Assembly: GCF_021390935.1 (NCBI RefSeq)
Contig: NZ_JAJPUI010000001.1
Location: 434,001-498,000 of the forward strand
Origin: Streptomyces sp. CC228A
Lineage (GTDB): Bacteria; Actinomycetota; Actinomycetes; Streptomycetales; Streptomycetaceae
DNA length: 64,000 nt
Direction: 5' to 3'
Under the pieces are notes generated by a model. The model saw only the letters and a list, made by a program, of their open reading frames with translations, made no database searches and was not told the DNA's origin. This document shows, one piece after another, positions 24,058 through 33,068 of this stretch; within the stretch, counting starts at the first letter, position 1, and every line of letters begins with the position of its first letter. Position numbers and translations under genes: made by a program.

Positions 24058-25192
24058 CCACGCGCTGGATCTGGTTGGTGCCCTCGACGATCTGGAGCAC
24101 CTTCGCCTCGCGCATGTAGCGCTCGACGGGGAAGTCGGCCGTGTAGCCGTACCCGCCGAGGACCTGGACGGCGTCGGTGGTGACCTTCATGGCCGCGTCC
24201 GTGCAGAACAGCTTGGCCATCGCGGCCTGCCGCGCGTACGGCTGCCCGGCGTCCCGCAGCCGGGCGGCGGTCAGGTACAGGGCGCGCCCGGCCTCGATCT
24301 GGGTGGCCATGTCGGCGAGCATGAAGCGCAGCCCCTGGAAGTCGCCGATGGGACGCCCGAACTGCCGGCGGTCCAGGGCGTAGGCGGTCGCCGCGTCGAG
24401 CGCGGCCTGGGCGACGCCGACGGCGCAGGCGGCGATGCCGAGGCGGCCGCCGTCCAGGGCGGACAGCGCGATGGAGAAGCCCTGCCCCTCCTCGCCGATG
24501 CGGCGGGAGTCGGGGACGCGGACGCCGTCGAAGTGCAGCTGGGCGGTGGGCGAGCCCTTCATGCCCATCTTCTTCTCCGGCGCCGCGGCCGTCAGCCCCT
24601 CGGCGTCCCCGGGCACCAGGAAGGCGGTGACGCCGCGGGGGCCCTCGGCGCCGGTGCGGGCCATGACCGTGTAGAAGTCGGCGATCCCGCCGTGGGTGAT
24701 CCACGCCTTGGTGCCGGTGATGACCCAGTCGCCGCCGTCGCGGACGGCCTTCGTGCGCAGGGACGCGGCGTCCGAGCCGGACGCGGGCTCGGACAGGCAG
24801 TACCCGCCGAGCAGGCCGCCGCCCAGCATCGCCGGCAGGTGCTCGGCCTGCTGGTCCTTCGTGCCGTAGCCGGCCAGGGCGTGGCAGGCGAGGCTGTGCA
24901 CGCTGACGCCGAGGCCGACGGTGAGGCGGGCGGCGGCGAGCTCCTCCAGGACCTGGAGGTAGACCTCGTAGGGCTGGTCGCCGCCGCCGTGGGCGGAGTC
25001 GTACGGCAGGCCGAGCAGGCCCGCGTCGGAGAGCAGCGAGAAGGTCTCGCGGGGGAAGCGGCCCGCGTCCTCCTCCTCGGCGGCCTTGGGCGCGACCTCC
25101 CCCTGGACGATGTCGCGGACCAGGGCGATCAGGTCCCTGGCCTCCTCGGTGGGCAGCTGGCGTTCCACCGGCTGCGGGGCGCGGTCGGGCAT
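24017..25192 (-). CDS. Acyl-CoA dehydrogenase
   Basis: A 391-residue FAD-dependent acyl-CoA dehydrogenase introducing the alpha-beta double bond in acyl-CoA thioesters, with electrons passed to ETF. The N-terminal helical domain leads to GGYCLSEPASGSDAASLRT (about 128-146; FAD contact and family signature), ITGTKAWITHGG, and the C-terminal helical domain with RRQFGRPIGDFQGLRFMLAD and VQVLGGYGYTADFPVERYMR. The catalytic base is the Glu in IVEGTNQIQR near residue 374. The ATG at 25192 begins MPDRAPQPVERQLPTEEARD. Chain-length preference cannot be told. It marks the return of core gene order after the island. Confidence 0.93.
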   Translation of the reverse strand: MPDRAPQPVERQLPTEEARDLIALVRDIVQGEVAPKAAEEEDAGRFPRETFSLLSDAGLLGLPYDSAHGGGDQPYEVYLQVLEELAAARLTVGLGVSVHSLACHALAGYGTKDQQAEHLPAMLGGGLLGGYCLSEPASGSDAASLRTKAVRDGGDWVITGTKAWITHGGIADFYTVMARTGAEGPRGVTAFLVPGDAEGLTAAAPEKKMGMKGSPTAQLHFDGVRVPDSRRIGEEGQGFSIALSALDGGRLGIAACAVGVAQAALDAATAYALDRRQFGRPIGDFQGLRFMLADMATQIEAGRALYLTAARLRDAGQPYARQAAMAKLFCTDAAMKVTTDAVQVLGGYGYTADFPVERYMREAKVLQIVEGTNQIQRVVIGRHLLGPESRA

Positions 25193-25403
25193 AGCGGCGC
25201 TCTCCTCCCTTGTCGGGCGCTGCGGCGGGCCCGCCCGAGGGTTGAGGCGGCGCCGCCGTGTCTCACTACAGCGCCGATGCTGCCTGTCCGGATCACGGAA
25301 AGCGGCAGATCAGCGGCTGTGGCGGCATGAGTATGCCCGATCGGGTGGCGTACGTCGATAACGATCGTTCACCTCGCCCGGACCGGCGGTGGCGGCAGGG
25401 GCG

Positions 25404-25550
25404 TCAGAGCAGTCCGAGCCGGGTGACGAGGACCGCCACGGCCACGACGAGGACCCAGCCGAGCACCCGCTCGACCAGCTCCGGGCCGTCGTCGCGGGGA
25501 CCGCCGGTGCGGGCGCGGGGGGTGGAGAGGGAGGCGGCGGCTGCGGTCAT
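25404..25550 (-). CDS. Small single-pass membrane protein
   Basis: A 48-residue protein starting at ATG 25550 (MTAAAASLSTPRARTGGPRD) and ending in one hydrophobic helix, VLGWVLVVAVAVLVTRLGLL, that reaches the C-terminus. The acidic DDGPELVER before the helix should stay cytoplasmic. Such tail-anchored mini-proteins are common in Streptomyces and unassigned. An upstream in-frame ATG would add 34 residues of less likely sequence. Confidence 0.55.
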   Translation of the reverse strand: MTAAAASLSTPRARTGGPRDDGPELVERVLGWVLVVAVAVLVTRLGLL

Positions 25551-25683
25551 GGGTCTCTCGCTCTGCTGTTCCTGAGGCGTACGGGTGCGGCTGGTGTCCC
25601 CCCGGAACACCTTGCCAGCAGGCGGGCGCCGCGCGGGAGAGACGTTGCTCACGCCCGGCGCCCGTGCCGTGTGCCGTGTGCCG

Positions 25684-27070
25684 TCAGCGGACCCCGACCG
25701 ACGCGAGGGCGCGGAGCTGGGCGGCCGTGGCGTCGTCGGGCCAGTACAGGTAGCAGACGCCGCCGGTGCCGGACACCACGGCGCCCGCGGCGTTGCGGCG
25801 CCTGGTCCGCAGCCAGACGTTCTCGAACTCGCGGCGCGGGTAGACGCGGCGGACCCGGGCGTTGTCCGGGGCGGCCGGGTCGTTCGCGACGACGTCGCCG
25901 TCCGCCGTGAAGCCGGTCACGGTCATCAGGTGGCCGGCGGTGCCGTAGCCGGCGCCGGGCAGCTCGTGCGCGAGGAACGACTGCGACGTGATGACCGGGA
26001 TGCCCGCCTCGACCAGAGCTTCCGCGTCGGCGAGGGAGCCGAGCCGGGTGACGACCCCGTTGAGGCCCTCGTACGTCGCGGCGTACGCGGCGTTGAAGGG
26101 CCAGTTGCCGCAGCCCGCGTACTGGTGGTCGTAGGTGGCGCGGGCGGCGTGGCAGACCTGGGGGTCGGTGTACTCCGGCCGCACCCATGCCAGTTGGGCG
26201 GCCGTGGGGCGGCGGCCCCAGTACTCGACGACCATCTGCGAGGAGGTGGGGCTGCACCACGCCTCTCCCCCGTTGTCGTACTCCGGGTACCGCCCGGCGT
26301 GCACGTTCTGCGAGTAGCGCGGCACCGGCAGCTCGCGGACGGCGCGCGCCGGGGCCGGGGGCACAGTGAAGCGGTCCGGGAGGGCGGACGCCAGGGCGCC
26401 GAGCCGCCGCACGGTCGGGGTGCGGCCGGTGCCGGGCGCCCGGTGGAGGGTGAGCCGCAGCCGGTACGACTCCGCCCGCGGTCCGCCCGCCGGGTCCTTG
26501 ACGGCCAGGGTGTCGGTCCACACGCTGCTGCGGCCGTCGCCCTGCCCGTCGACGGAGGTGCGCCGGATGTCGGCGTCGCCGGCCGCCCAGCGGCCCATCA
26601 CGTACCACGGCGAGTCGGTGCCGTCCGGGTAGCGGCAGCAGAGCTCGACGGTGATCCAGGTGCCGGCGGGGGTGTCGGCGTTCCAGGAGACGACGACCTC
26701 GGTGGCCGGCCGGGCCGGGGTGTGCCGGGGCGAGGTCCAGGTGGCGTACTCCCAGTCGGCGGTGCGCCCGGTGTGCGGGTCGGTGTACGGGGCCGTGCCG
26801 GCCGGGGCGTCGAGCACCAGACCGGGGCGGCAGCCTGCGGTGGCCGTCCGCACGCCGCGGCCGCTGCCGGAGGCCCAGTCTGCGGCGGAGGTCCAGAAGC
26901 GGTTGTCGAGGGGCGCCGCGGGGGCGGCCCCGGGGGGGCGCGGGCCCCCGCCCCGGGGAAGGGGCGGCGCCCCGCGGGGACGCGGGCAGGCCGGCTGCGC
27001 CGGCGGCGGCGAGGGCGGCTGCCGCGAGGACGCTGCGGCGGGAGGCGGGACGGGGAGTCGGACGGGTCAT
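25684..27070 (-). CDS. Secreted C39-type peptidase-like protein, one apparent frameshift
   Basis: The ATG at 27070 gives a twin-arginine-like signal, TPRPASRRSVLAAAALAAAG with an Ala-x-Ala-like cleavage region. The frame is then lost in a C7/G4 run near 26934-26944, where one extra base would explain the shift. Beyond it the protein continues LDNRFWTSAADWASGSGRG and, after a beta-rich N-terminal domain, a C39-like cysteine-peptidase fold: GGEAWCSPTSSQMVVEYWG (catalytic Cys), TAGHLMTVTGF (catalytic His) and VVANDPAAPDN (Asp). There is no ABC transporter domain, so this is a stand-alone exported enzyme. Total about 460 residues. Confidence 0.78.
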
Positions 27071-27226
27071 ACGGAACCCCCGGGGGTGGCGGGCGGCTGC
27101 GGACGGCGGGCGGCTGCGGCGGGACGCGCCGCGCGGTGCCGCCCCGGCCACTGTCGCCTCGCGCCCGGGCCGGGGCCCGCAGCCACGCCGGACGGGCCGC
27201 CGGGGCGGGCTCGGTAGGGTGGCGGC

Positions 27227-27852
27227 ATGACCCGGCCCGTACATCTGAGCGACCTTCGCACGCGGGCGGAGGAGCTGCGCGCGCTGGCCCCGTCCTGCGG
27301 GCCCGTGCGGCTGGTCGCGGTGGACGGGCACGCGGGGTCGGGAAGTCCACGTTCGCCGCGCGGCTCGCCGAGGCGCTCGGCGGGGCGCCGGTCCTCCACC
27401 TCGACGACCTCGCGAGCCACGAGGCGCTGTTCGGCTGGACCGGGCGGCTGCGCACGGAGGTACTCGATCCGCTGAGCCGGGGCGAGGCGGCGGCGTATCA
27501 CCCGTACGACTGGATCTCGCGCCGCTTCGGACCGCCCAGGCTGCTGGCGCCCGCGCCGGTCGTCCTGGTGGAGGGGGTGGGCGCCGGCCGCCGCGCCCTG
27601 CGCCCGCGGCTGGCCCGGCTGCTGTGGATGGACCGGGGGCCCGAGGAGTCCTGGCGGCGCGGCCGACGGCGGGACGGGCCCGCGCAGGCCGCGTTCTGGG
27701 ACGGATGGACAGTGGCGGAGACCCGCCATTTCGCCCACGACCCCTCCCTCCCCTACGCCGACGCCCTGGTACGGGAGTGCCAGGAGGGATACACGTGGCT
27801 GCCGAGGCGCCCTGCCGCCGCCGATCCGGAGCCGCACCCTCACGGACCGTGA
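27227..27852 (+). CDS. P-loop nucleoside/uridine kinase-like protein, one apparent frameshift
   Basis: The ATG at 27227 gives MTRPVHLSDLRTRAEELRAL, then VRLVAVDGHAGSG, the first half of a Walker A motif. The frame shifts at GGGAAG (27340-27345); with one G restored, the motif completes as GSGKSTFAARLAEALGG. Downstream are LHLDDLASHEALFGWTGRL (substrate-binding, as in uridine kinases), AAAYHPYDWISRRFGPPRLL, PVVLVEGVGAGRRALRP and LLWMDRGPEESWRRGRRRD. Length across the shift is about 209 residues. It resembles the uridine-kinase-like family of Streptomyces; the substrate is not certain. The shift falls exactly in the P-loop, so a consensus error is more likely than a dead gene. Confidence 0.75.
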
Positions 27853-27913
27853 CGCCTCCGGGGCACCCGACCGAACAGTCGGAATCCGGCCGCGCAGACT
27901 GCCTCAACTTCAC

Positions 27914-27943
27914 TTGACCGGGGGGCCGGACAGGTCTTACGTT
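27914..27943 (+). promoter_or_regulatory. Candidate housekeeping promoter for a small RNA
   Basis: TTGACC at 27914-27919 and TACGTT at 27938-27943, spacer 18 bases, fit a HrdB-type promoter. Transcription would begin near 27950, immediately before two hairpins. Confidence 0.4.
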
Positions 27944-27949
27944 CTCAAT

Positions 27950-28018
27950 GTGCGGCTTTTCGGAGCCGCCGCAGACGCGAAGCCCCCGGTTGTTCCCCCG
28001 TGATCGGGGGCTTCGTTC
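27950..28018 (+). ncRNA. Candidate small RNA of about 70 nt
   Basis: Between the kinase stop and the EccA-like gene lies a unit with promoter, hairpin GCGGCT-TTTCGG-AGCCGC (27952-27969), a short linker, and a 10-base-pair terminator hairpin (27979-27988 with 28005-28014) followed by CGTTCT. No start codon opens a credible protein. The terminator loop carries a CCCCC tract on the plus strand that could pair with targets. An ordinary kinase terminator plus chance promoter is the alternative. Confidence 0.4.
27979..28014 (+). terminator. Intrinsic terminator, 10-bp stem
   Basis: GAAGCCCCCG pairs with CGGGGGCTTC across a 16-base loop, followed by GTTCT. It would end either the kinase transcript or the candidate small RNA. 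Confidence 0.8.
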
Positions 28019-28255
28019 TGCCCTCACCCTCCCCCGCGGGTACGCGTGAGCCCCCTTGCGCTCACCCTGTGTCACCATCGCTCCTGCGCCCGCGGACGCC
28101 CCCTGAGCGCTCGGTGCGCCCTTCGTCGCACACTCGCTGCGCAGGTACGATGCACCCCGGTGCGGTCAAGACCCGTCCATGTGAAGGGCGATGGGGGAAG
28201 CTTCCGGCGGGCGTCCGCCCGGCGGCAACGGGGACACGGTTTTGTGGGGGACCCG

Positions 28256-30226
28256 ATGGACTTCGGCACGCAGGGCACACAGGCCCCGGCCGACCTCGCC
28301 TGGATGCGCGGCGTCGACGCCTACACCATGGGGGCGTATCCGCAGGCCGAGGACGAGTTCCGTACGGCCGTGCGGATCGATCCCGGCATGGCCGACGCCT
28401 GGCTGGGGCTGCACGCCCTGCGGGTCGACACCACCACGGCGCTGCTGCGGATGTACCACCACCGGGACCGCTTCGGCGAGCAGCGCGCCCGGCACCGGCG
28501 GACCCTCAACTCCTGGTACTGGCTCGGCTGGTGGGTGCAGCCGGTGCTGGAGAGCCCGCGCGACCTCCTGCTCGCGCACGCCTCGCACTGGCTGGACGGC
28601 CGCCACGTCCCCGAGCTGGACCGGGCCCTCGCCGAGCTGCCGCCCGTCGACACGGACCCGCAGGTCCGGTTCCTGCACGCCTGCCGGGCGTACCTGGTCA
28701 AGGACTGGGAGCAGCTCGTGCGGCACACCGAGCCGCTCGTGGACGACGCGCTGCTGGGCATCGAGGCGGGGCTGTTCGGCGGTATGGCCCGGGTCCGGCT
28801 GGAGATGTACGGGCAGGCGGAGCCGCTGCTGTCGGCGGCGCTGATGCGCTGCCGCAGCGAGCAGCCGCAGCGCAAGGAGCTGCGCTACTGGCTGGCGCGG
28901 GCGCACGAGGGCACCGGGCGCACGGCGGCGGCGCTGCCGCTGTACCGGGCGGTGCACCGGGTCGACCCGGCGTTCATGGACACGGCGGCGCGGCTGGCGG
29001 CCATCGCGGAGTACGACGGCTTCGACGGGTCCCCCGAGGAGATGGGCGACCTGGCCGCGGTGTCCCTCGCGAACGCGGGGGCGGACGCGGCCGGCGCGGA
29101 CCTGCTGGACGGCGGCGCCGACGGGCAGGACGGCCCCGGGCCCGCCGGGGAGGCCGTGTCCCCGGGAGGCTCGGGGGCGGCGGCCGGGCCGGGCGGGCCC
29201 GGTGGCCCGCCCGTACCGCCCGCCTCGGGCCCGCCGGGCGCCGTGCGGGACAAGGACGGCGGCGCCGGGGCGGGGCGCGTGGTGCCGCCGCCGTTCCCGG
29301 CGAGCGCCACGGATCCGGCGCTGCTCGCGCAGGCGCTGTCCGAGCTGGAGCGCATGGTGGGCCTCGAACCGGTCAAGCGCCAGGTGAAGGCGTTGTCGGC
29401 GCAGTTGGAGATGGCGCGGCTGCGCGCCGACCAGGGTCTGCCGGTGCAGCCGCCGAAACGTCACTTTGTCTTCTCCGGTCCCTCCGGCACCGGGAAGACC
29501 ACGGTCGCGCGGATCCTCGGGCGGGTGTTCTACGCCCTGGGGCTGCTGGGCGGCGACCATCTGGTCGAGGCGCAACGGGCCGATCTGGTGGGCGAGTTCC
29601 TCGGGCAGACCGCGGTCAAGGCGAACGAGCTGATCGACTCCGCACTGGGCGGGGTGCTCTTCGTCGACGAGGCGTACGCCCTGTCCAACTCCGGCTACAG
29701 CAAGGGCGACGCGTACGGGGACGAGGCGCTCCAGGTCCTGCTGAAGCGGGCCGAGGACAACCGCGACCACCTCGTGGTGATCCTCGCCGGGTACCCGGAG
29801 GGCATGGACCGGCTGCTGGCGGCCAACCCGGGCCTGTCGTCCCGATTCACCACGCGGGTGGACTTCCCGTCGTACCGGCCGCTGGAGCTCACCGCGATCG
29901 GCAGGGTGCTGGCGGCCGCCAACGGCGACGTGTGGGACGAGGAGGCGCTCGACGAACTGCGGTCGATCAGCGGGCACGTAGTGGACCAGGGCTGGATCGA
30001 CGAGCTGGGCAACGGCCGGTTCCTGCGGACGCTGTACGAGAAGTCCTGCGCGTACCGGGACCTGCGCCTCTCCGGCTACGCGGGCACGCCGACGCGGGAG
30101 GACCTCGCGACGCTGCGGCTCCCCGACCTGATGCAGGCGTACGGCGAGGTCCTGTCGGGGCGCGGTCCCAGCACCCGCCGCTCCCCGGGGCCGGGCGCCC
30201 AGGAGCCGCCGCCGCCCGCGTACTGA
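28256..30226 (+). CDS. AAA ATPase, CbxX/CfqX (EccA-like) with N-terminal TPR-like domain
   Basis: A 656-residue protein. The N-terminal 280 residues form TPR-like helices (LAWMRGVDAYTMGAYPQAED and later pairs), as in EccA of type VII secretion systems. A Gly/Ala/Pro-rich linker follows at about 280-345. The AAA domain has Walker A GPSGTGKTT (408-416), Walker B VLFVDEAYAL, sensor 1 region HLVVILAGYPEGMDRLL and arginine finger NPGLSSRFTTRVDFP. EccA couples ATP use to substrate handling in ESX systems; no other ESX gene is in this window, so the role here is inferred only from architecture. Start at ATG 28256 after GTGGGGGAC. Confidence 0.87.
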   Translation: MDFGTQGTQAPADLAWMRGVDAYTMGAYPQAEDEFRTAVRIDPGMADAWLGLHALRVDTTTALLRMYHHRDRFGEQRARHRRTLNSWYWLGWWVQPVLESPRDLLLAHASHWLDGRHVPELDRALAELPPVDTDPQVRFLHACRAYLVKDWEQLVRHTEPLVDDALLGIEAGLFGGMARVRLEMYGQAEPLLSAALMRCRSEQPQRKELRYWLARAHEGTGRTAAALPLYRAVHRVDPAFMDTAARLAAIAEYDGFDGSPEEMGDLAAVSLANAGADAAGADLLDGGADGQDGPGPAGEAVSPGGSGAAAGPGGPGGPPVPPASGPPGAVRDKDGGAGAGRVVPPPFPASATDPALLAQALSELERMVGLEPVKRQVKALSAQLEMARLRADQGLPVQPPKRHFVFSGPSGTGKTTVARILGRVFYALGLLGGDHLVEAQRADLVGEFLGQTAVKANELIDSALGGVLFVDEAYALSNSGYSKGDAYGDEALQVLLKRAEDNRDHLVVILAGYPEGMDRLLAANPGLSSRFTTRVDFPSYRPLELTAIGRVLAAANGDVWDEEALDELRSISGHVVDQGWIDELGNGRFLRTLYEKSCAYRDLRLSGYAGTPTREDLATLRLPDLMQAYGEVLSGRGPSTRRSPGPGAQEPPPPAY

Positions 30227-30345
30227 CCGTCCGGGGGCGCTCCGCGCCGTGCGGGAGCCGCGCGCCCTCCCCGGACGGCGCGGCCCGGCTGCCGTCGCGT
30301 GCGGGCCCCGATCCGCCTGCCGACCGGCCTTCCGGCCCGGCCGCC

Positions 30346-32160
30346 TCAGTCCGCCCCGCCCTGCCGGGGTCCGCCGTCCCGGGGGTCCTCGCCGCGCCTC
30401 CGCAGGACCGCGCGCGCCCGGTCGCCGGCCTCGGGGTCGTCGTGTGCCCCGTGCAGCACCGCCGAGGGGATGCCCGCGTCGTCCAGGCGGTCCAGGAGGC
30501 CCGGGCTGTCGGCGGGAACGGCGGCGAGCAGCTCGCGCCAGCCGGGGTCGCCGCCGTGGGAGGCGGCCCAGCGGGCGAGTTCCGTGACGGCGGCGGTCGG
30601 CGGCCAGGGCTCCACCGCTGCCACCAGGGTCCGGGCGTCCCAGGCGAGCACCTCCTCCCGGTCGGGGGCGGCGACATGGCCCGTGTGCAGGACGTGACGC
30701 ATCACAGCGGCCCCCAAAGGGGTGAGTCCGAAGGCGTCCCCGGTGCGGAAGACGCAGCCGGTGCGGGCGAGCCGGTCGACGGTGAAGGCCAGCGCACGGG
30801 CGTGCCGGTCCACTTCGGCGCGTTCCTCTTCGCTCACCGCGGGCGCGTGGAGCAGCTCGGCGAGCGCGCCGGCGGACGGGGTGGCGTACGGGCCGGGAGG
30901 CGCGGGCGGCACCGGCACGGGGCTGTACTCCAGTTCCTGGGACATCGGCCAGCCGGCCGCGTCGGCCGCCCTGCGGGCCACGGAGTCGGGGGTGCAGCCC
31001 CGGTCGTAGCAGGCGTAGAGCACGTGCACCGCGTCGATGAACTCGTCCGGCGCCGGGGCGCCCTCGGCGGACGCGCTGTGCTCCGCGGCCAGGGCGAGGA
31101 TGTCGGCGGCGAGTTCGACGACCTCCTCGGGGGTGCCCGAGGCCCACACCGGTTCGGCGTGGCCCGGGAAGCCGCACCGCTCCGCGAGCGGCCGGAGCTC
31201 GTCGTCGTCCGCGGCGCCCGTGGCGAGGGCGGCGGGCAGCGGCGCGGCGTGCAGCAGGCCGAGCAGCTCGCCGGGCTCGGGCAGGGCGGGCGGCGGGGGC
31301 AGGGGCACGCCGGAGTCGCCGGTGTAGTCGAGGTGCTGGTCGAGCAAACCGTCCGCGAGGGCCAGGTGCGGCACCGTCTCGGGGCCGGGCGCGAGCCGGG
31401 CGTACGGGCCGGCCAGGGCGGCGGTGAGCCCCGCGGCGGTCCAGCGGTCGAGCAGCGCGTCGGCGACGCGGTCCAGCTCCTCGGCGAGGGCCTGCTCCGG
31501 GTCCCCTGAGGACAGCGCGTCCCGGGTGGCGGGCGGTAGCAGGGGGCCGGACGGGGAGGGGTCCTCGACATCGCGCGCGAAGGCGGCGAGGAGGCGCTCG
31601 GTCAGCGCGGTCCGGACCTCGAAGGTCCGCCGGGCGAGGTCGGTGCGCTGGAGCGGCGGCGGCGGAAAAGGCCGGGAGGCGTGCGGCAGCGCGTCCAGGG
31701 CGGCCAGCCGTTCCCGTACGGCGCCGGGGTCTGCGGTGTCCACCCCGTCGGCCCGCAGCAGGGACGCGTACCAGCGGTGCCAGGTCAGCGCCCACGGGTC
31801 CGCGCATGCCTGGCGCACGTCGGGGAGCAGGGCCGTCGCGGCGGCGAGGAGCCGGTCGCGGCGCTTGCCGTTCAGGCGGCCCGCGGCGCGCACCCGGTCG
31901 GCGAGCGCGGCGACCACGGCGGGGACCGCGTCGAGCTCCGCGGGGGCGAGGTCGGCGAAGGCGGGCAGGTCGTCCCGGAGCACCTCGGTGACCAGCGGGG
32001 GTGTCGGCTCGGGCAGCCCGCTCCTGCGGTCCGCACCGCGCAGCGCGAGCAGGGTGAGGAGCGCGTCCGCGGTGCGCGGGGGCAGGTCCGCGCCCTGCTC
32101 CTGTCGCGCCCAGGAAAGGAGGTCCTCAAGTCCGACGTCGAGTGCAGCGCTTCGGTTCAC
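30346..32160 (-). CDS. Conserved hypothetical protein (604 residues)
   Basis: A soluble, acidic, Ala/Leu/Glu-rich protein that I do not recognise. It starts MNRSAALDVGLEDLLSWARQ. Predominantly helical blocks follow, for example PPRTADALLTLLAL, ALTERLLAAFARDVED and EELDRVADALLDRWTAAG. A winged-helix-like segment near 455-510 reads AFTVDRLARTGCVFRTGDAF and GLTPLGAAVMRHVL. There is no signal peptide, membrane helix or catalytic motif. It is convergent with the EccA-like ATPase gene; from memory this gene is retained beside that ATPase in other Streptomyces, which hints at a shared process. Confidence 0.75.
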   Translation of the reverse strand: MNRSAALDVGLEDLLSWARQEQGADLPPRTADALLTLLALRGADRRSGLPEPTPPLVTEVLRDDLPAFADLAPAELDAVPAVVAALADRVRAAGRLNGKRRDRLLAAATALLPDVRQACADPWALTWHRWYASLLRADGVDTADPGAVRERLAALDALPHASRPFPPPPLQRTDLARRTFEVRTALTERLLAAFARDVEDPSPSGPLLPPATRDALSSGDPEQALAEELDRVADALLDRWTAAGLTAALAGPYARLAPGPETVPHLALADGLLDQHLDYTGDSGVPLPPPPALPEPGELLGLLHAAPLPAALATGAADDDELRPLAERCGFPGHAEPVWASGTPEEVVELAADILALAAEHSASAEGAPAPDEFIDAVHVLYACYDRGCTPDSVARRAADAAGWPMSQELEYSPVPVPPAPPGPYATPSAGALAELLHAPAVSEEERAEVDRHARALAFTVDRLARTGCVFRTGDAFGLTPLGAAVMRHVLHTGHVAAPDREEVLAWDARTLVAAVEPWPPTAAVTELARWAASHGGDPGWRELLAAVPADSPGLLDRLDDAGIPSAVLHGAHDDPEAGDRARAVLRRRGEDPRDGGPRQGGAD

Positions 32161-32589
32161 CGGGGGAGCCTATGAGCGGGCGGTCCCGATGGCGCGGCAC
32201 GTCCGGGGGTCATGCTCCGATCGGGTGAAGCCGGGCCGTCCGATGGCGGCGGCCCGGGCGGGGCTCCTTACGGGCGGTCCACGCGGGGGCGCGGGGGCGC
32301 GGGCGCGGCGCCGCGCGCAACCGGGCCTGGCGGCCACCGGACCTCCTGCAGGACCGCGAAGACACAACGGTCCGCCGGCCGGGGCGCCGGCGGACCGAGG
32401 GGGTGCGGCCTGGGGCTGAGGTCGCGGTCGACGAGGCTGCGCGCCCTCCGTGAAAGCGATGGCGTGGTCAACGCCTACTGGCGAAAGCTGCGCGGCGCCG
32501 TCCCCACGGTCCTGCCCTCCGCCGGTGCCGGGCAGTGCCCGGCGGTCCGGTGCGTGCCCGGCGGTCCGGTCGCTACGTGCCGGGGCCGG
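32161..32589. other. Intergenic region with a hairpin at 32368
   Basis: About 430 bases between the 604-residue gene's start and the end of the PH-domain gene, both on the minus strand. It contains one clear terminator (32368-32397) and presumably the promoter of the 604-residue protein gene. I see no coding features. Confidence 0.6.
32368..32397 (-). terminator. Hairpin terminator ending the rib-his-PH transcription unit
   Basis: A perfect 12-base-pair stem (CGGTCCGCCGGC with its complement) around a six-base loop, about 190 bases after the PH-domain gene on the minus strand. No T tract. Confidence 0.65.
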
Positions 32590-33048
32590 TCAGTGCCCGT
32601 CGGTGCCGGTGCCCCGGGATTCGGCCAGGGCGCGCAGGGCCTGGGCGTCGCGGATGGCCTGTGCCTTCCCGATGCCGGGCTGGATGCCGAGCGCGGGCAG
32701 GCTGGTGCCGTCGCTGAGGTCGAGGAACACCCAGGGGTCGCCGACCCGCAGGTTGACGCGCAGGATCTCCGCCCAGGAGAGGCGGCGGGTCCGGGTCAGG
32801 TTGACGACGGTGACGCCGTCCTCGTCCGCGACGACCTTGGGTCGGCTGAGCAGGATGAGCACGCCGTAGAAGAGCGCGGCGGTGAACACGAAACTGACCC
32901 GCTCCGCCGAGCTCAACCGTTCCAGCGTCAGGGCGACGATCGTGATGACGGCGAACATGACCGCCCCTACGGCCAGCAGGACGGCGCGGGTGCGCCGCGG
33001 CCGGAAGGTGACGGGGAGGGCGGGCGGTACGGGGGCTGCGTCAGACAT
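32590..33048 (-). CDS. PH-domain membrane protein
   Basis: A 152-residue protein with two N-terminal membrane helices (about 21-42 and 51-68), then a bacterial PH-like domain (about 70-150): VVADEDGVTVVNLTRTRRLS, WAEILRVNLRVGDPWVFLDL and LPALGIQPGIGKAQA. The short polar N-terminus and the domain should both face the cytoplasm. Function unknown. It ends the his pair: hisG stops 20 bases upstream, a layout that I recall as conserved in Streptomyces. Confidence 0.83.
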   Translation of the reverse strand: MSDAAPVPPALPVTFRPRRTRAVLLAVGAVMFAVITIVALTLERLSSAERVSFVFTAALFYGVLILLSRPKVVADEDGVTVVNLTRTRRLSWAEILRVNLRVGDPWVFLDLSDGTSLPALGIQPGIGKAQAIRDAQALRALAESRGTGTDGH

Positions 33049-33068
33049 GGGCCATGGGGCTTTCCGGC

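Noticed and set aside
27227..27475. Kinase read as a genuine 82-codon gene
   Set aside because: The protein is cut in the middle of a P-loop that resumes perfectly in the next frame, so an isolated base loss is far more likely.
28166..31807. 1213-codon minus-strand ORF opposite the EccA-like gene
   Set aside because: Shadow of the AAA ATPase gene; Arg/Gly/His-rich, no start context.
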